NCBI GenBank assembly: GCA_002316385.1
Contig: DCDL01000050.1
Span: 23,674-87,673, forward strand
Length of the DNA stretch: 64,000 nucleotides
Reading direction: 5' to 3'
Origin: Clostridium sp. UBA1056
GTDB lineage: Bacteria; Bacillota; Clostridia; Clostridiales; Clostridiaceae
The notes beneath the pieces were generated by a model that saw nothing but the letters and a program-made list of their open reading frames with translations, was not told the origin of the DNA and ran no database searches. Positions within the stretch are counted from its first letter, which is position 1. Each line of letters opens with the position of its first letter. Positions 24,219-33,907 of this stretch are shown here, piece after piece. Made by a program: the position numbers and the translations under genes.

Positions 24219-25910
24219 CTAGGCTCTTTGAACTACGAAATCATCAATACTATCAATAATTGCAATATTCATCAAATATAAAGCATTAATTGTTGATACT
24301 ATACAGTCAATTTTCCCAGTTGCTAGTTTCTTTTTAATCCAAAGATTCATTGCATCATCATATGTTACTTTCACATTAGCAAATTGACTTAAGTAAAGAT
24401 TGTTCTCTTCAAACTTAAATCTGCCATTAAGAATACTTTCCTGAAGTAATTTAACTGCTGGATGTAAGTGCTTCGAATGTTGAACTACTTCAACACACTC
24501 ATAACCTTCTCTTGATATTTTAGCCATTGAGCTTAAAGCATTGAACCTATCCCATCCAGTTTGAATTATGTTAACTCCATACTTACTATCTAATTTCATA
24601 ATGAACTCTTCAATGAACCCATAGTCAATAACATCCTCACCACAAGCAAAGCAATTTCCTAATTCAATTTCTTTGTAGTAGTTCACCTTCTGTTTTATAG
24701 AAGCTTCACTAACTTTATTCTTAGGTAAAAATGCCCACACCTTAGCATAGATAGTTCCAGTATCTTCATCATAAGTAACCATAGATACTGAAGTTAAATC
24801 TGTTGTCATTGATAAGTCAACACCAACAAATACATCTCTTCCATACCAATCAAAGCTTTCTTCCGTAACTACACAAGCTTTAACCTTGTCCATATCTACA
24901 AATGGTTCACTGATTATTGAAGGCATGAAGTGATTCATATGTTTAGTTAAAAACTCAGCTTCTTCACCTTTATTAGATAATGCTTTCTTTCTGTTATCTC
25001 TAATCTCATTGTAATTAGCTTCAATTCTCAATGGATTAGACATATAAAGTCCTTCATCATCCCATAAGTGTTCTGCTGAAGAATAATAAAGTAAAGAAAA
25101 CATTCTATCATCTTCAATGATTCCTTTGTAAACTTTCTTCATATACTCTAACTCCTGAAGCATGATAGACTTATCTTCTGCATATGCAGTAGTTAATTTA
25201 AATCTTAAAGGATTTCTAACTGATAATTGACCTGATTTCATAGCATTAATATTGTCATAACTAGTGAAAGCTCCAACTTCATCTGCAATAAAAGCTGAAG
25301 GTCTTATTGCATTATTATTGTTTGCACTTCCAGTTCTAGGTTGATAGAAACTATTTGTTAGAGTGCAAGCTAATTTGCCATTTAAACTTTTTGGAACTTT
25401 GAAACATTTCTTTACCGCTGGTGACGCAGCGATAATTTGTGACATTGCTTTTTTTACTTCAGAAGCTAATTCTCTATCTAAGCAAATTGAATAGAACTCT
25501 GAGAAATCATCCTCTGTCATAAGTAAAATTATCATTATCAATCCTGCTAAAAATGTTTTCGCATTTTTTCTTGGAATAAACATAGTAATATCTCTATGCT
25601 TGAACCTATTTTCATCTTCTTTAAATCTCCACCCAAAGATATTAACTATAAAAAAAACCTGAAAATTGTGCAAACCATAAAGTATTGGAGTACCAATAAC
25701 ATTTAGTCCAGTTGCAAAATTCAGGATTTTCAATAAGTTTTCTACTATCTTTAAATGTTGCTCAGATAGGAAATATTTAAAATCATCTTGATGTTGTCTT
25801 TCTAAATCTCTTAGAAACCATTCACACTGAGTCTTAACTTCTTCAGTAGCAAATTCTTTACCACTAATTACTTCTTTAGCATATTGGATAGCCATATCTA
25901 ACAATTTCAT
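24219..25910 (-). CDS. Terminase large subunit
   Basis: 563 residues. The ATPase half has MFIPRKNAKTFLAGLIMI (Walker A-like, about residue 110) and SAFIADEVGAF (Walker B, Asp-Glu, near 205); the C-terminal nuclease half has RDVFVGVDLSMTTDLTSVSM (first metal Asp, near 345) and a later DGRFNALSS-like region with the final Asp in KLATGKIDCIVSTINA. It pumps and cuts phage DNA. It overlaps the small subunit stop by one base. The class is HK97/Terminase_1. Confidence 0.95.
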   Translation of the reverse strand: MKLLDMAIQYAKEVISGKEFATEEVKTQCEWFLRDLERQHQDDFKYFLSEQHLKIVENLLKILNFATGLNVIGTPILYGLHNFQVFFIVNIFGWRFKEDENRFKHRDITMFIPRKNAKTFLAGLIMIILLMTEDDFSEFYSICLDRELASEVKKAMSQIIAASPAVKKCFKVPKSLNGKLACTLTNSFYQPRTGSANNNNAIRPSAFIADEVGAFTSYDNINAMKSGQLSVRNPLRFKLTTAYAEDKSIMLQELEYMKKVYKGIIEDDRMFSLLYYSSAEHLWDDEGLYMSNPLRIEANYNEIRDNRKKALSNKGEEAEFLTKHMNHFMPSIISEPFVDMDKVKACVVTEESFDWYGRDVFVGVDLSMTTDLTSVSMVTYDEDTGTIYAKVWAFLPKNKVSEASIKQKVNYYKEIELGNCFACGEDVIDYGFIEEFIMKLDSKYGVNIIQTGWDRFNALSSMAKISREGYECVEVVQHSKHLHPAVKLLQESILNGRFKFEENNLYLSQFANVKVTYDDAMNLWIKKKLATGKIDCIVSTINALYLMNIAIIDSIDDFVVQRA

Positions 25911-26386
25911 TAAATCTCTTCACCTCTTAATGCTTTCTTAAGTAATTCATTAGCATCATCTTCAGTATTAGCTAATAATGCTAATTTACTTCTATCTGCT
26001 GGTGATAATCCTAGCTTAGAAGCAAACGTATTAAATATCTGAGAATACTTCTGATAAATACCTACTGCTTTATGAGAATCAATATTAGTAGCACCAGATT
26101 TATTAGTGTATTCAACTAATATTCCTTCAACATTAAGAATCTCAGAACATTGTTCCATTCTTCCTAAAGCTTCAGCAACTATTGTTACAGTGAATACATC
26201 AGTACCACATAAAACTCCATCAGGCATATTTCTTACTATTGCTCGATAATATTTTCTACCTCTTGCATCTAAATGAGCTGGAGGTTCTTCTTTTATAGTT
26301 GAAGTTCCTTTAAGCTTATTCTCTTGCTCAATTCTTCTTTGCTCTTCATCTTTTGTGATTACACCAGTTTTGAGCTGAACTGGCAC
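25910..26386 (-). CDS. Terminase small subunit, P27 family
   Basis: 158 residues. AHLDARGRKYYRAIVRNMPD, TVTIVAEALGRMEQCSEIL, and SKLGLSPADRSKLALLAN are the P27-family pattern. It recognises the packaging start site on phage DNA and loads the large subunit; its gene precedes terL with a one-base overlap. The frame begins at 26386; the region between 26387 and 26530 is short and A/T-rich with a G7 run (26514-26520). Confidence 0.9.
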   Translation of the reverse strand: MPVQLKTGVITKDEEQRRIEQENKLKGTSTIKEEPPAHLDARGRKYYRAIVRNMPDGVLCGTDVFTVTIVAEALGRMEQCSEILNVEGILVEYTNKSGATNIDSHKAVGIYQKYSQIFNTFASKLGLSPADRSKLALLANTEDDANELLKKALRGEEI

Positions 26387-26530
26387 AGGGTTTCTTCCTA
26401 TTGTAATTACCTCCTTTTCAAATACTTATCCCCACTTACCTTATTTCTAAGTATTTTTTTATGTACGAGTAGGCTTGTTCTGTGGCTTGCCTATTTAAAT
26501 CCATAAAACAATATTACGGGGGGGATTCTT

Positions 26531-26914
26531 CTATTTATTTTTTAATTCATTTGTAAATTGTTTTAATTTTTCTTTATTATTTATATTTCTTTTATGTATT
26601 TCTGAATGGTGAAATTCACAAACTGGAATCAGATTATCAATTTCATATCTTAAATCCCACTCATCATTAATAGGAACTATATGATGAACTGCATCAGCAT
26701 AAGAAACTTTTCCTATCTCTCTACAAATAATGCACATATAATTATTATCTTTTTTTACAAACTCTCTAAGCTTTTGCCATCTTGAAGTTGAATAGAAACT
26801 CATTTGTTTTTTTACATATTCACCATAAGTTTCTCTTCTTTTAGGCTTCTTATCACATATCTCATTTGTTCTGTGTAACTTACCACAATAAGCACAACTT
26901 CTAATCCTTGCCAT
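26531..26914 (-). CDS. HNH endonuclease (packaging-associated)
   Basis: 127 residues from ATG 26912-26914 (the ATG nine codons upstream lacks a site). Zinc-binding CAYCGK...CDKK near the N-terminus, then NNYMCIICREIG, ADAVHHIVPI and NLIPVCEFHHSEIHKR, the HNH core. Small HNH proteins next to terminase genes are needed for cohesive-end cutting in HK97-like phages, which fits this position immediately before TerS. Confidence 0.9.
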   Translation of the reverse strand: MARIRSCAYCGKLHRTNEICDKKPKRRETYGEYVKKQMSFYSTSRWQKLREFVKKDNNYMCIICREIGKVSYADAVHHIVPINDEWDLRYEIDNLIPVCEFHHSEIHKRNINNKEKLKQFTNELKNK

Positions 26915-26969
26915 TAAACACCTATTCCTTTTTAAGTACATATCTTTTAAAATTAGCAGTAATATATAA

Positions 26970-27000
26970 AAAGAGTGGCTAAATAAATAACCACTCTCTT
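26970..27000 (-). terminator. Intrinsic terminator after 26999-27295
   Basis: AAGAG-AGTGGTTA/TAGCCACTCTT stem (minus strand) with TTTTATATA; it overlaps the stop of the upstream gene. Confidence 0.75.
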
Positions 27001-27295
27001 ACCACAATTTAACTTTATCAATATTACTATCCTTTAGTTCACAAAGATTCTGCAATGTTTCTGCAATCTCTCGTGCATCATCATATTCTTCTGAATCTAT
27101 ACTCTCTTTTACAGATGAAGTAAATTCTAATATTAATTGATCAATAACTTTATCACTTACTTTATAAAGTTCAAATGGTCTTTCTTCATTCTTAGCAAAA
27201 TAATTTCCTTCAAACTTTCGAAGTGTATTTAAATCTAAGTCATATATATAATCTGATTTTTTTATAATGTTACTATTTAAAATCACTCTAACCAT
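26999..27295 (-). CDS. Hypothetical protein at the head of the late region
   Basis: 98 residues. MVRVILNSNIIKKSDYIYD, FEGNYFAKNEERPFELYKVS, then an acidic helix (DSEEYDDAREIAETLQNL). No family recognised. GGGAGCTTAATT precedes the ATG. It is the first gene leftward of the 760-nt structured gap and ends at a terminator, so it may be a stand-alone regulatory gene. Confidence 0.6.
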   Translation of the reverse strand: MVRVILNSNIIKKSDYIYDLDLNTLRKFEGNYFAKNEERPFELYKVSDKVIDQLILEFTSSVKESIDSEEYDDAREIAETLQNLCELKDSNIDKVKLW

Positions 27296-28064
27296 AATTA
27301 AGCTCCCTCTCTTTCTAAATATCTAGCATTAATTTCATTAACAATTTTTTAATTTCTTTCATCTTCTGTACTAAATCCTTTCTATGTATAAAACAAAGAG
27401 AACTATTACACATGAAGTGTAAAAGTTCAAAAAGGTAAATCCGTTAAGACTATATCTAGCATCATCACTAGAGTGAATTTTATATCTCAATCAGGTTGTG
27501 TTTTCTAATAAAATTAAGGATAATATTACATTCAGAGGTATTTATGTCAAAAATTATAGAACACAACTTGATTCAAATAAAAAAATAGAGAGCTGAATAA
27601 TAACTATTCTAAACCCTCTATTTATAAAAATTATGAATTTGAAAACATTAAAAGATTAAAATAGAATTTTAGCATATATCACTATATTGGTATCATAGCT
27701 AATTTAAAACCACTAAACATATGGAATCTTTATCACTGCCAAAGGAGCGAAGCTCCGACATTATAACTTATCACTAATTTTGCTTTTTAAACTTAAATTA
27801 TATTTTAAAAAAATCTCTACCATTTATATATTATAGTCACTTTATATATTATAGTCACTTTATATAATGGTACTTTACTGAGTAAAGCACCATTTCAAAT
27901 CATACATCGGAGTTAACTCCGATGTATGATTTGTCGAAGCTTTTGCGTTTTTTATTAAAAAATAAATTATAAATGATATTTAAATAATAGTATACATTTT
28001 CATTTCTATAATAATATTAAATATCATCTAGGGAAATGAAAATGTATACTATTTTCTATCAAAA
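27296..28064. other. Hairpin-dense non-coding region between early and late modules
   Basis: 769 bp with no supported gene but unusual structure: 13/14-bp stem (27487-27500 with 27560-27573), an AAATAGAG/CTCTATTT terminator-like stem near 27585-27628, GGAG-CGAA-GCTCC (27744-27756), an 18-bp unit repeated 2.4 times (27823-27866), GGTaCTTTACT/AGTAAAGcACC (27869-27891), a perfect 36-bp palindrome (27897-27932), and a 21-bp stem (27986-28006 with 28033-28053). The region lies between the 28065 gene and the late genes, and may hold a replication origin, a late promoter for the element's own polymerase, or structured RNA. Confidence 0.6.
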
Positions 28065-29129
28065 TTAAGCAACATTTTTAGCTTTTATATCAATTAATAT
28101 TCTATCTAAGCCTATTACACCATCTTTATCAATAAAACACCTTGTTAATTGGTTTGTTTTATTCTTTATTACTTCATCTATCTCTTTAAATCCTTCATCT
28201 GTTTTTGCTATTGTGTCTCCATATTTCATCGAAGCTTTAATTGCTTTTGTATTAGCACTCTCTATTGCATAATCTAACTCAATTCTATCTATTTCTCTTT
28301 TTATACCTGCTCTTGTTAGCCTAATTGTGTATAAGGGTATATAATATAAAATATTACTTTCTTTTCTTATTATTTTATTGCATTCATCATAGAATTTATT
28401 TCTTCCAAATTCAGCAAAATACTGATTATAAGTTCTACTATCTAGCACTCTATTTCTTACATCTAATAAAAACTCTATTTCTCCTTCTGATGCATCACAA
28501 ATAACTTTGACTATTTTGTATTTTATCTTACCATTCTCTATTACCGGTTCTCCTAATTTATTACATATAATAGAAGTTTCCCATTTACATATTTTATAAG
28601 AATCCTTATCCCAAGTTATCAAAGCTTTTTTCTTCAAATAATCTAGTGAAGCTTCTATATGATATTTGAAACCATCCTTTGTTCTACTAAAAAAGTCATA
28701 CATTATTGATTCTTCAATCTCTAAATATTTTGAAGCTTCAGGTATGTTATTTCTACCTACTTTCCAATCTTCATTTATCATATTTAACATTTCAGCTACT
28801 GTGACAAATGAAGCAGTTACTACGTTAGAATCAGCTTCATATAAGGCATTTAATAGTTGAATAGTTAGTTCTTCTCTCAATAGTGGTTTGCTACCACCTC
28901 TATTATCAACTTTCTCAATTTTATTATCAAGAACTTCAACAACCTTATATTTTACTTCCCTTCCCTCTTTAAAAGTCTCTAATACACATTCGGTATTAGC
29001 CTCTCTCAAAATAGCTTCTTTAATATTTTTCGCTAACTTTCCGCTCTTGGCATAAGATTGCTTTTGCTTATCTGTCCCCCATTTTTCTACTACTTCTTTT
29101 GTTGATAATATAATTCCTTCTTTTAACAT
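28065..29129 (-). CDS. Hypothetical winged-helix protein downstream of the polymerase gene
   Basis: About 354 residues, starting at ATG 29127-29129 nine nt after GGAG (an ATG two codons upstream is only 3 nt from it). The centre holds a possible winged helix (MYDFFSRTKDGFKYHIEASL, DYLKKKALITWDKDSYKI). The N-terminus has STKEVVEKWGTDKQKQSYAK and GGSKPLLREELTIQL. It is co-oriented with the polymerase-like gene and separated from it by a hairpin. It could be a replication or transcription partner of that protein; no family is recognised. Confidence 0.65.
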   Translation of the reverse strand: MLKEGIILSTKEVVEKWGTDKQKQSYAKSGKLAKNIKEAILREANTECVLETFKEGREVKYKVVEVLDNKIEKVDNRGGSKPLLREELTIQLLNALYEADSNVVTASFVTVAEMLNMINEDWKVGRNNIPEASKYLEIEESIMYDFFSRTKDGFKYHIEASLDYLKKKALITWDKDSYKICKWETSIICNKLGEPVIENGKIKYKIVKVICDASEGEIEFLLDVRNRVLDSRTYNQYFAEFGRNKFYDECNKIIRKESNILYYIPLYTIRLTRAGIKREIDRIELDYAIESANTKAIKASMKYGDTIAKTDEGFKEIDEVIKNKTNQLTRCFIDKDGVIGLDRILIDIKAKNVA

Positions 29130-29178
29130 AATCATTATCTCCTTTTTATATTTAGATTTCTTAGGTTATTAATACTAA

Positions 29179-29207
29179 ATATAACTTCCACTTATTTGTG
29201 GAAGTTA
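29179..29207 (-). terminator. Hairpin after the polymerase-like gene
   Basis: Perfect ATAACTTCCAC/GTGGAAGTTAT stem with a 6-nt loop; no strong U-run. A partial terminator or stabiliser. Confidence 0.55.
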
Positions 29208-29215
29208 TATCAAAA

Positions 29216-32200
29216 TTAAACTTCTATTCCTTTTATCCATATTGTATAGCTTCTATCATTTTCTTTATAGTGATCAATTATTAACTTAGCACCTACTAAT
29301 GAATAAAGATTAACTCCGTTGTTAGCACCTGATATATATACTTTACCAATTCTTTCTTCTGAACTAAGAATTACATATAAATCTCCATTTGTATTATCAA
29401 TGGCTAAACTAATATAATCAGTGATATCAACAATAATATCTTTACTACATCCAAATTTAAATTCAGTATTAGTAGGTTGAATATCTTTCTTAGTTTCAAA
29501 TCTCTCTAACTCTTTATTTCCTATAGATGTAACCCCCAATTTTCTTTTAGCTAACTTCCAATTTTCAAATAATAGTGAAATTGACTCTTCTGAATCTAAT
29601 TTTTCTAAAACTGCAAACTCAGAATATTCTATACTACACATTACTTCTACATATTTAAAGTAAAAATCAAAAATCCAACGTTGAATCCCATTATTATTTT
29701 TTCTATCCATAAGTCTAAATAAAGCTACACATACTACTTCTGCTAAATAATTTTCATTAATCTCTAGTGCTACTCTCTCAGCCTTAAAACACATTGTTTT
29801 TGTCATTATTGCTCTTACTTCATCACTATGAAGTAACTCTCTAACTTGATTACCATTAGCATCTAATAATGGTTCATTGGTTTCATACCACTCATCAGTA
29901 CCTTCTATTTGTTCTGATCTAGTAACTAAATATTTTTTATCTCTTTCTTTTCTTTGTGAAGAATAATGATTAAAGCTCTCTTCTATTAACTTTTGAACTT
30001 CTATAACTTCTTCCTCATTAACTTCAAAAGTATTAGCCACTTTAAATAATTCTTTAAATATATCGCTATTCTTCCAGCTTGTATTATTCTTATAATATTC
30101 AACTCTAGCTAAAATACCTTTCCAGTTATCGTTGCTGAACTCATTCCATTTAGCATAGCTTTCTAAAACCGATTCCCCTACTTTATTAAGAGTAAATTCA
30201 TTTACTTCTTTATCAGGTAAAAACTTAAAGTAATAAGGTTTTTTATAGCTTTTCTTTAGAGCTTTTATATAACCTAAATCAGGTAATATACTAGTTTTAG
30301 GCGCATCTATTGCAATTTGGGATGCCTCTACTGTTCTATAGATAGCTTCTTCTAATTCATAGAATTGATTAGCAATTACTTCTTTAACTATTTCTCTTGG
30401 TAGATTCATTGTTCTTTGTTGTTGTCCAAACCAACTCCAAAACTCTTTCTTTTGTTCGTCAGTTGGAATAATATCTTTAAAGTAGTTTTTATATGTTATA
30501 TTTTTACCCTCAACATAAACCCCTAAATCTTGAGCTTGATTTGATATACAAGCATTGGTTATTGCGACATCCCCAATAATATTACCATAGTACTTAACAT
30601 TTGCAGTTGTTCTAACATTCCAATTATAAGCTTCTGTACTAGCACCTATTGAATCTAAATTGGTTGATATAAAGTGTAATCCATCTTCTGGAGGTATTAT
30701 TGCATTAATTAATACATCCTTAGTAGTTGTAAAAATTGTATCTGTATCATAATCAGCTCCACTAATTGTCTTAGCTCTTATATCCTTAGCATTGAATACA
30801 CAGAGTTCTTTAGTCCAATGACCACAATATTTTTTATATAAATCATTTTCTACAAAGTCCATAATTCCACATTCATTAAATGAACTTAGAGGAAACCTAC
30901 AATTTAGAATTTTTTTATCTTCAGTATTACACCAAAACTCATTAGCTTTTAATTCATCATTTATTTCTTGAATAGGATGCTCTTTAACATCTTTTCTATT
31001 CATAACAAAATTTAATATACCTAATGGTGCATTTACTATAGTCTTAAAATCACCTTTTACAAAGAACTTACCTGAACATAACTCTTTTACTGAACGTTCC
31101 ACCATATTATCTAAAGTTCTCCTAGTCCAAGGAAGTTTATAAAAACGCTCAAAGTCCAATGTTAATAAGTATTTTAATTTATCTGATAACTCTTTATCTG
31201 AATCACTCTCTTCTTCATCTTCAACACCTTCACTTATTGCTCCTAAGAACTTATATATACAATCTCTATCACCTTTTAAAACTCCACTTAAGAAGTCATA
31301 TGTATCCTTAGTTATCTCACTATAATCTTCTGCATTTAATCCTAATTGACAAAGTAACTGATATGAAGTTCTTTTAATTTTTGCTGGTTCTTTCTTTGAA
31401 GTTTTAGTTATAAATAAAGAATCCATTATATCTGCTAATTCTTCAGGTCTAGAAGTTTCATACTTCTCTAAACTTATCTTACTTGCCCACTTACACATTG
31501 AAGGATTAAGTATTATAGTATTTTCATCTATCTTAATCCAATTACCCCACATATCCTTTGCTTCAAGTTGTCCATTTACTTTTCTTAAAGTATCTGTATC
31601 TCCTTTATACATATCATTGAAGTATTTTATAAAATCTACTGATACCAATAAGCCTTTTAATGCAAGTTTTATAGACCTAACCCCTATAAAACATGGCTCG
31701 TAACCTAATTTAAGTTCTTTTGATACTCTTCTCATAAGTGCTGGACTTGCTATACCACATCCATCTGCAAATACTGAATAATGCTCATAATTTTCTTTAA
31801 CTACCAATTTATCATTTTCAAATGTCTTTATACTTTGGATTGTCTTATATTTAACTTCAGGTAGAACTAAATAGTTAGGCTTTATGTTAGTATGATAGCT
31901 TGAACTTAGGAATAAACTTAATCTTGCAGTTACATCTTTATTAACATTTACTCCAGTTTTACCTTCTAAAGAATCTAACCATCCACAAGATACTATTGAT
32001 TCATATTGTTTAACAATTTCTACTACATCTTCTCTAACATAGATAGCTTTATTATTTTTCATATCTGAAGGAGTTGATAAGTAAAAGTAGTATCTTGAAT
32101 CTCCTATGGTTAATGGCAAATCTTTAAGCTTCAAAGCTTCATCTTTATTTTCAAACTTAACTTTAATCATCCAATCTATTCTTTCTATTTCATCAATATT

Positions 32201-32338
32201 TAAATTCAATCCCCTAAACATCATCATTAACGTTGGGTTCTCATTAATTACTATTTCCTTTGTATCAAAACCATAGTTTCCAAGTCCATCTCTTTTTAAA
32301 TTTACTTCAGTTGTTATAAATCTCTTTAATTTTTTCAT
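29216..32338 (-). CDS. Putative single-chain RNA polymerase (YonO/RdRP type)
   Basis: 1040 residues, one long uninterrupted frame. The key feature is KTISGADYDTDTIFTTTK near residues 525-542: an Asp-x-Asp-x-Asp in the double-psi beta-barrel context, comparable to the metal-binding NADFDGD loop of cellular RNA polymerase beta' and to the DxDGD motif of YonO from Bacillus phage SPbeta. It is preceded by a RFPLSS segment, as in RdRP/QDE-1-type proteins. The last ~60 residues (IVDITDYISLAIDNTNGDL, VGAKLIIDHYKENDRSY) look like a separate beta domain. It probably transcribes the element's own late genes. The glycine of DxDGD is Thr here. Confidence 0.7.
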   Translation of the reverse strand: MKKLKRFITTEVNLKRDGLGNYGFDTKEIVINENPTLMMMFRGLNLNIDEIERIDWMIKVKFENKDEALKLKDLPLTIGDSRYYFYLSTPSDMKNNKAIYVREDVVEIVKQYESIVSCGWLDSLEGKTGVNVNKDVTARLSLFLSSSYHTNIKPNYLVLPEVKYKTIQSIKTFENDKLVVKENYEHYSVFADGCGIASPALMRRVSKELKLGYEPCFIGVRSIKLALKGLLVSVDFIKYFNDMYKGDTDTLRKVNGQLEAKDMWGNWIKIDENTIILNPSMCKWASKISLEKYETSRPEELADIMDSLFITKTSKKEPAKIKRTSYQLLCQLGLNAEDYSEITKDTYDFLSGVLKGDRDCIYKFLGAISEGVEDEEESDSDKELSDKLKYLLTLDFERFYKLPWTRRTLDNMVERSVKELCSGKFFVKGDFKTIVNAPLGILNFVMNRKDVKEHPIQEINDELKANEFWCNTEDKKILNCRFPLSSFNECGIMDFVENDLYKKYCGHWTKELCVFNAKDIRAKTISGADYDTDTIFTTTKDVLINAIIPPEDGLHFISTNLDSIGASTEAYNWNVRTTANVKYYGNIIGDVAITNACISNQAQDLGVYVEGKNITYKNYFKDIIPTDEQKKEFWSWFGQQQRTMNLPREIVKEVIANQFYELEEAIYRTVEASQIAIDAPKTSILPDLGYIKALKKSYKKPYYFKFLPDKEVNEFTLNKVGESVLESYAKWNEFSNDNWKGILARVEYYKNNTSWKNSDIFKELFKVANTFEVNEEEVIEVQKLIEESFNHYSSQRKERDKKYLVTRSEQIEGTDEWYETNEPLLDANGNQVRELLHSDEVRAIMTKTMCFKAERVALEINENYLAEVVCVALFRLMDRKNNNGIQRWIFDFYFKYVEVMCSIEYSEFAVLEKLDSEESISLLFENWKLAKRKLGVTSIGNKELERFETKKDIQPTNTEFKFGCSKDIIVDITDYISLAIDNTNGDLYVILSSEERIGKVYISGANNGVNLYSLVGAKLIIDHYKENDRSYTIWIKGIEV

Positions 32339-32387
32339 AATAAAGTACCTCTCTTTTCTTTTTACTTTTTCATATGTTTTTTATAAA

Positions 32388-32534
32388 TTACTTACTAGAA
32401 GCATCTAGTATTATTTTCTTCATAAACTCTTCAAAAAGTTCACTCATTGTCTTTCCTTTCTTCTCACAAATCCCTTTAAAGGATTGCTTCAAAGAACTAT
32501 CAACTCTAAATTTTATAGTGTCATTTTTATTCAT
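32388..32534 (-). CDS. Ribbon-helix-helix DNA-binding protein
   Basis: 48 residues from ATG 32532-32534, with GGAG upstream (AAAGGAGAAAAATTTT). DTIKFRVDSSLKQSFKGICE, KKGKTMSELFEEFM is a plain ribbon-helix-helix repressor or accessory transcription factor. The longer frame to 32591 lacks a start signal. It precedes the polymerase-like gene and may control it. Confidence 0.75.
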   Translation of the reverse strand: MNKNDTIKFRVDSSLKQSFKGICEKKGKTMSELFEEFMKKIILDASSK

Positions 32535-32651
32535 AAAATTTTTCTCCTTTCTATATTTTCTGTGGGTACAAACAATTAAAAAATTTTTCAAATTATTTCT
32601 TTCACTTTCTTATATGTATTGGTTTCTTAAAACGTAAAAAAATTATAAAAA

Positions 32652-32678
32652 AATAAGCAGAAAATTTATCCTGCTTAC
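32652..32678 (-). terminator. Intrinsic terminator
   Basis: TAAGCAG/CTGCTTA stem with TTTTTTTAT on the minus strand. It ends transcripts arriving from the HNH gene and separates them from the polymerase operon. Confidence 0.75.
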
Positions 32679-32821
32679 AATTTCTTTGTAATATTCATTC
32701 AATTAGATATAATTTTTTTTATTTATACATCTAAAACTTTAATTTATCTTCTTCTATTAATTTACCAAGTATCTCTAATGATTCTTCTTGTTTCCTTTTT
32801 TCTTCTTCTGTTAATAAGTTA

Positions 32822-33907
32822 TTAAACAATATTATCTTTTAAGTTATTCAAATAATTTATTACATCCATCTTCCAATTTTCTTTATTTTTTAAATCTAGT
32901 AATTCTACATCCATATTTTTTACCATACTATGATGTTCTGTACATAATGGTATTAGATTAAATACTGAATCTATATCAAAATTAACAATATCAGCAAATT
33001 TCTTAAAATAAATATGATGAATTTCTATTTGAGAATTATTACAATCTTTGCAATAACATCTATTAGGATTAACTCCTTCCTCATATAATCTTTTTGCTAA
33101 TTTTTGTGTATTTTGATGTGTATTTTTCTTATTTTTATCTAAATGTACTAATAACTGTCTAATCATTTCTTTTTTGCTATTAAATAACCTTTTATATACG
33201 TACGCTCCAAGTCCATAAAACTGCAAATCAGAATTTCTTAAAAATCCACTGCAATTAGCTAGTGCTTCTATATTTTCTAAATTCAACTTCATCTTATCTT
33301 CCATTATTATGATTAATTCACCTAAATAGACTTTAACAGTAAAATAATCTTTTGTATTTGCTGAGTGCATAAATTGATAAGGCCTGAATTTATTAGGATA
33401 TACTAAATGAAATAAGTAAGCTACACTTGAAAAATATTTATATATCTTATGTTCTTTTTTCTTATGATTTGCATAATTAACTAAATGATATCCTCCAGCA
33501 TCAATAATCGTTTCCCCATTAATTTTGCTAACCAATTTATCATTTATAGTTAACTTTAATTTTTCTTCTAATAAATATCTTGTTTGTTTGATTACTTCTT
33601 CCTCTGTATATTCATTTACATTCTTTATCTTCTTGCCTATGTCATATCTTGAACTTATTTGCGAAAATTGTGTATTAGATAAACCAAGTTCTTTCCTTAA
33701 TTCCTCTAGTGGTATCTTATCTTTATTGTCTAATATATAATTTAATTCGCAAGGTATTATCTCTTGTATCTTTCCTCTTTTTCTTAGTTCTCTTGTTACT
33801 TTAGCTATTGAGCACTCTAAATTATTTGCAATTTGATGTATTGGTATTTCATAAAACTGTTCTAATATATAATCAATATCTTCTGAATTTAAAAATCTGT
33901 CTTCCAT
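32822..33907 (-). CDS. HNH endonuclease with N-terminal helix-turn-helix domains
   Basis: 361 residues. Two HTH-like stretches at the N-terminus (YEIPIHQIANNLECSIAKVT and IPLEELRKELGLSNTQFSQI), a long middle region, and a C-terminal HNH nuclease: NRCYCKDCNNSQIEIHHIYF, then FNLIPLCTEHHSMVKN, with two CxxC-like zinc pairs. DNA-binding plus HNH suggests a homing or site-specific nuclease. It is followed by a terminator and preceded by a hairpin (AAAGTTAC/GTAACTTT near 33933-33955). Confidence 0.8.
   Translation of the reverse strand: MEDRFLNSEDIDYILEQFYEIPIHQIANNLECSIAKVTRELRKRGKIQEIIPCELNYILDNKDKIPLEELRKELGLSNTQFSQISSRYDIGKKIKNVNEYTEEEVIKQTRYLLEEKLKLTINDKLVSKINGETIIDAGGYHLVNYANHKKKEHKIYKYFSSVAYLFHLVYPNKFRPYQFMHSANTKDYFTVKVYLGELIIIMEDKMKLNLENIEALANCSGFLRNSDLQFYGLGAYVYKRLFNSKKEMIRQLLVHLDKNKKNTHQNTQKLAKRLYEEGVNPNRCYCKDCNNSQIEIHHIYFKKFADIVNFDIDSVFNLIPLCTEHHSMVKNMDVELLDLKNKENWKMDVINYLNNLKDNIV

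Noticed and set aside
26513..26526. G7 run as a phase-variation tract
   Set aside because: It lies outside any gene between TerS and HNH, so no frame is switched.
32724..32822. Short frame starting TTG overlapping the end of the HNH gene (about 32 codons)
   Set aside because: Poor start, no ribosome binding site; kept out as a chance frame.
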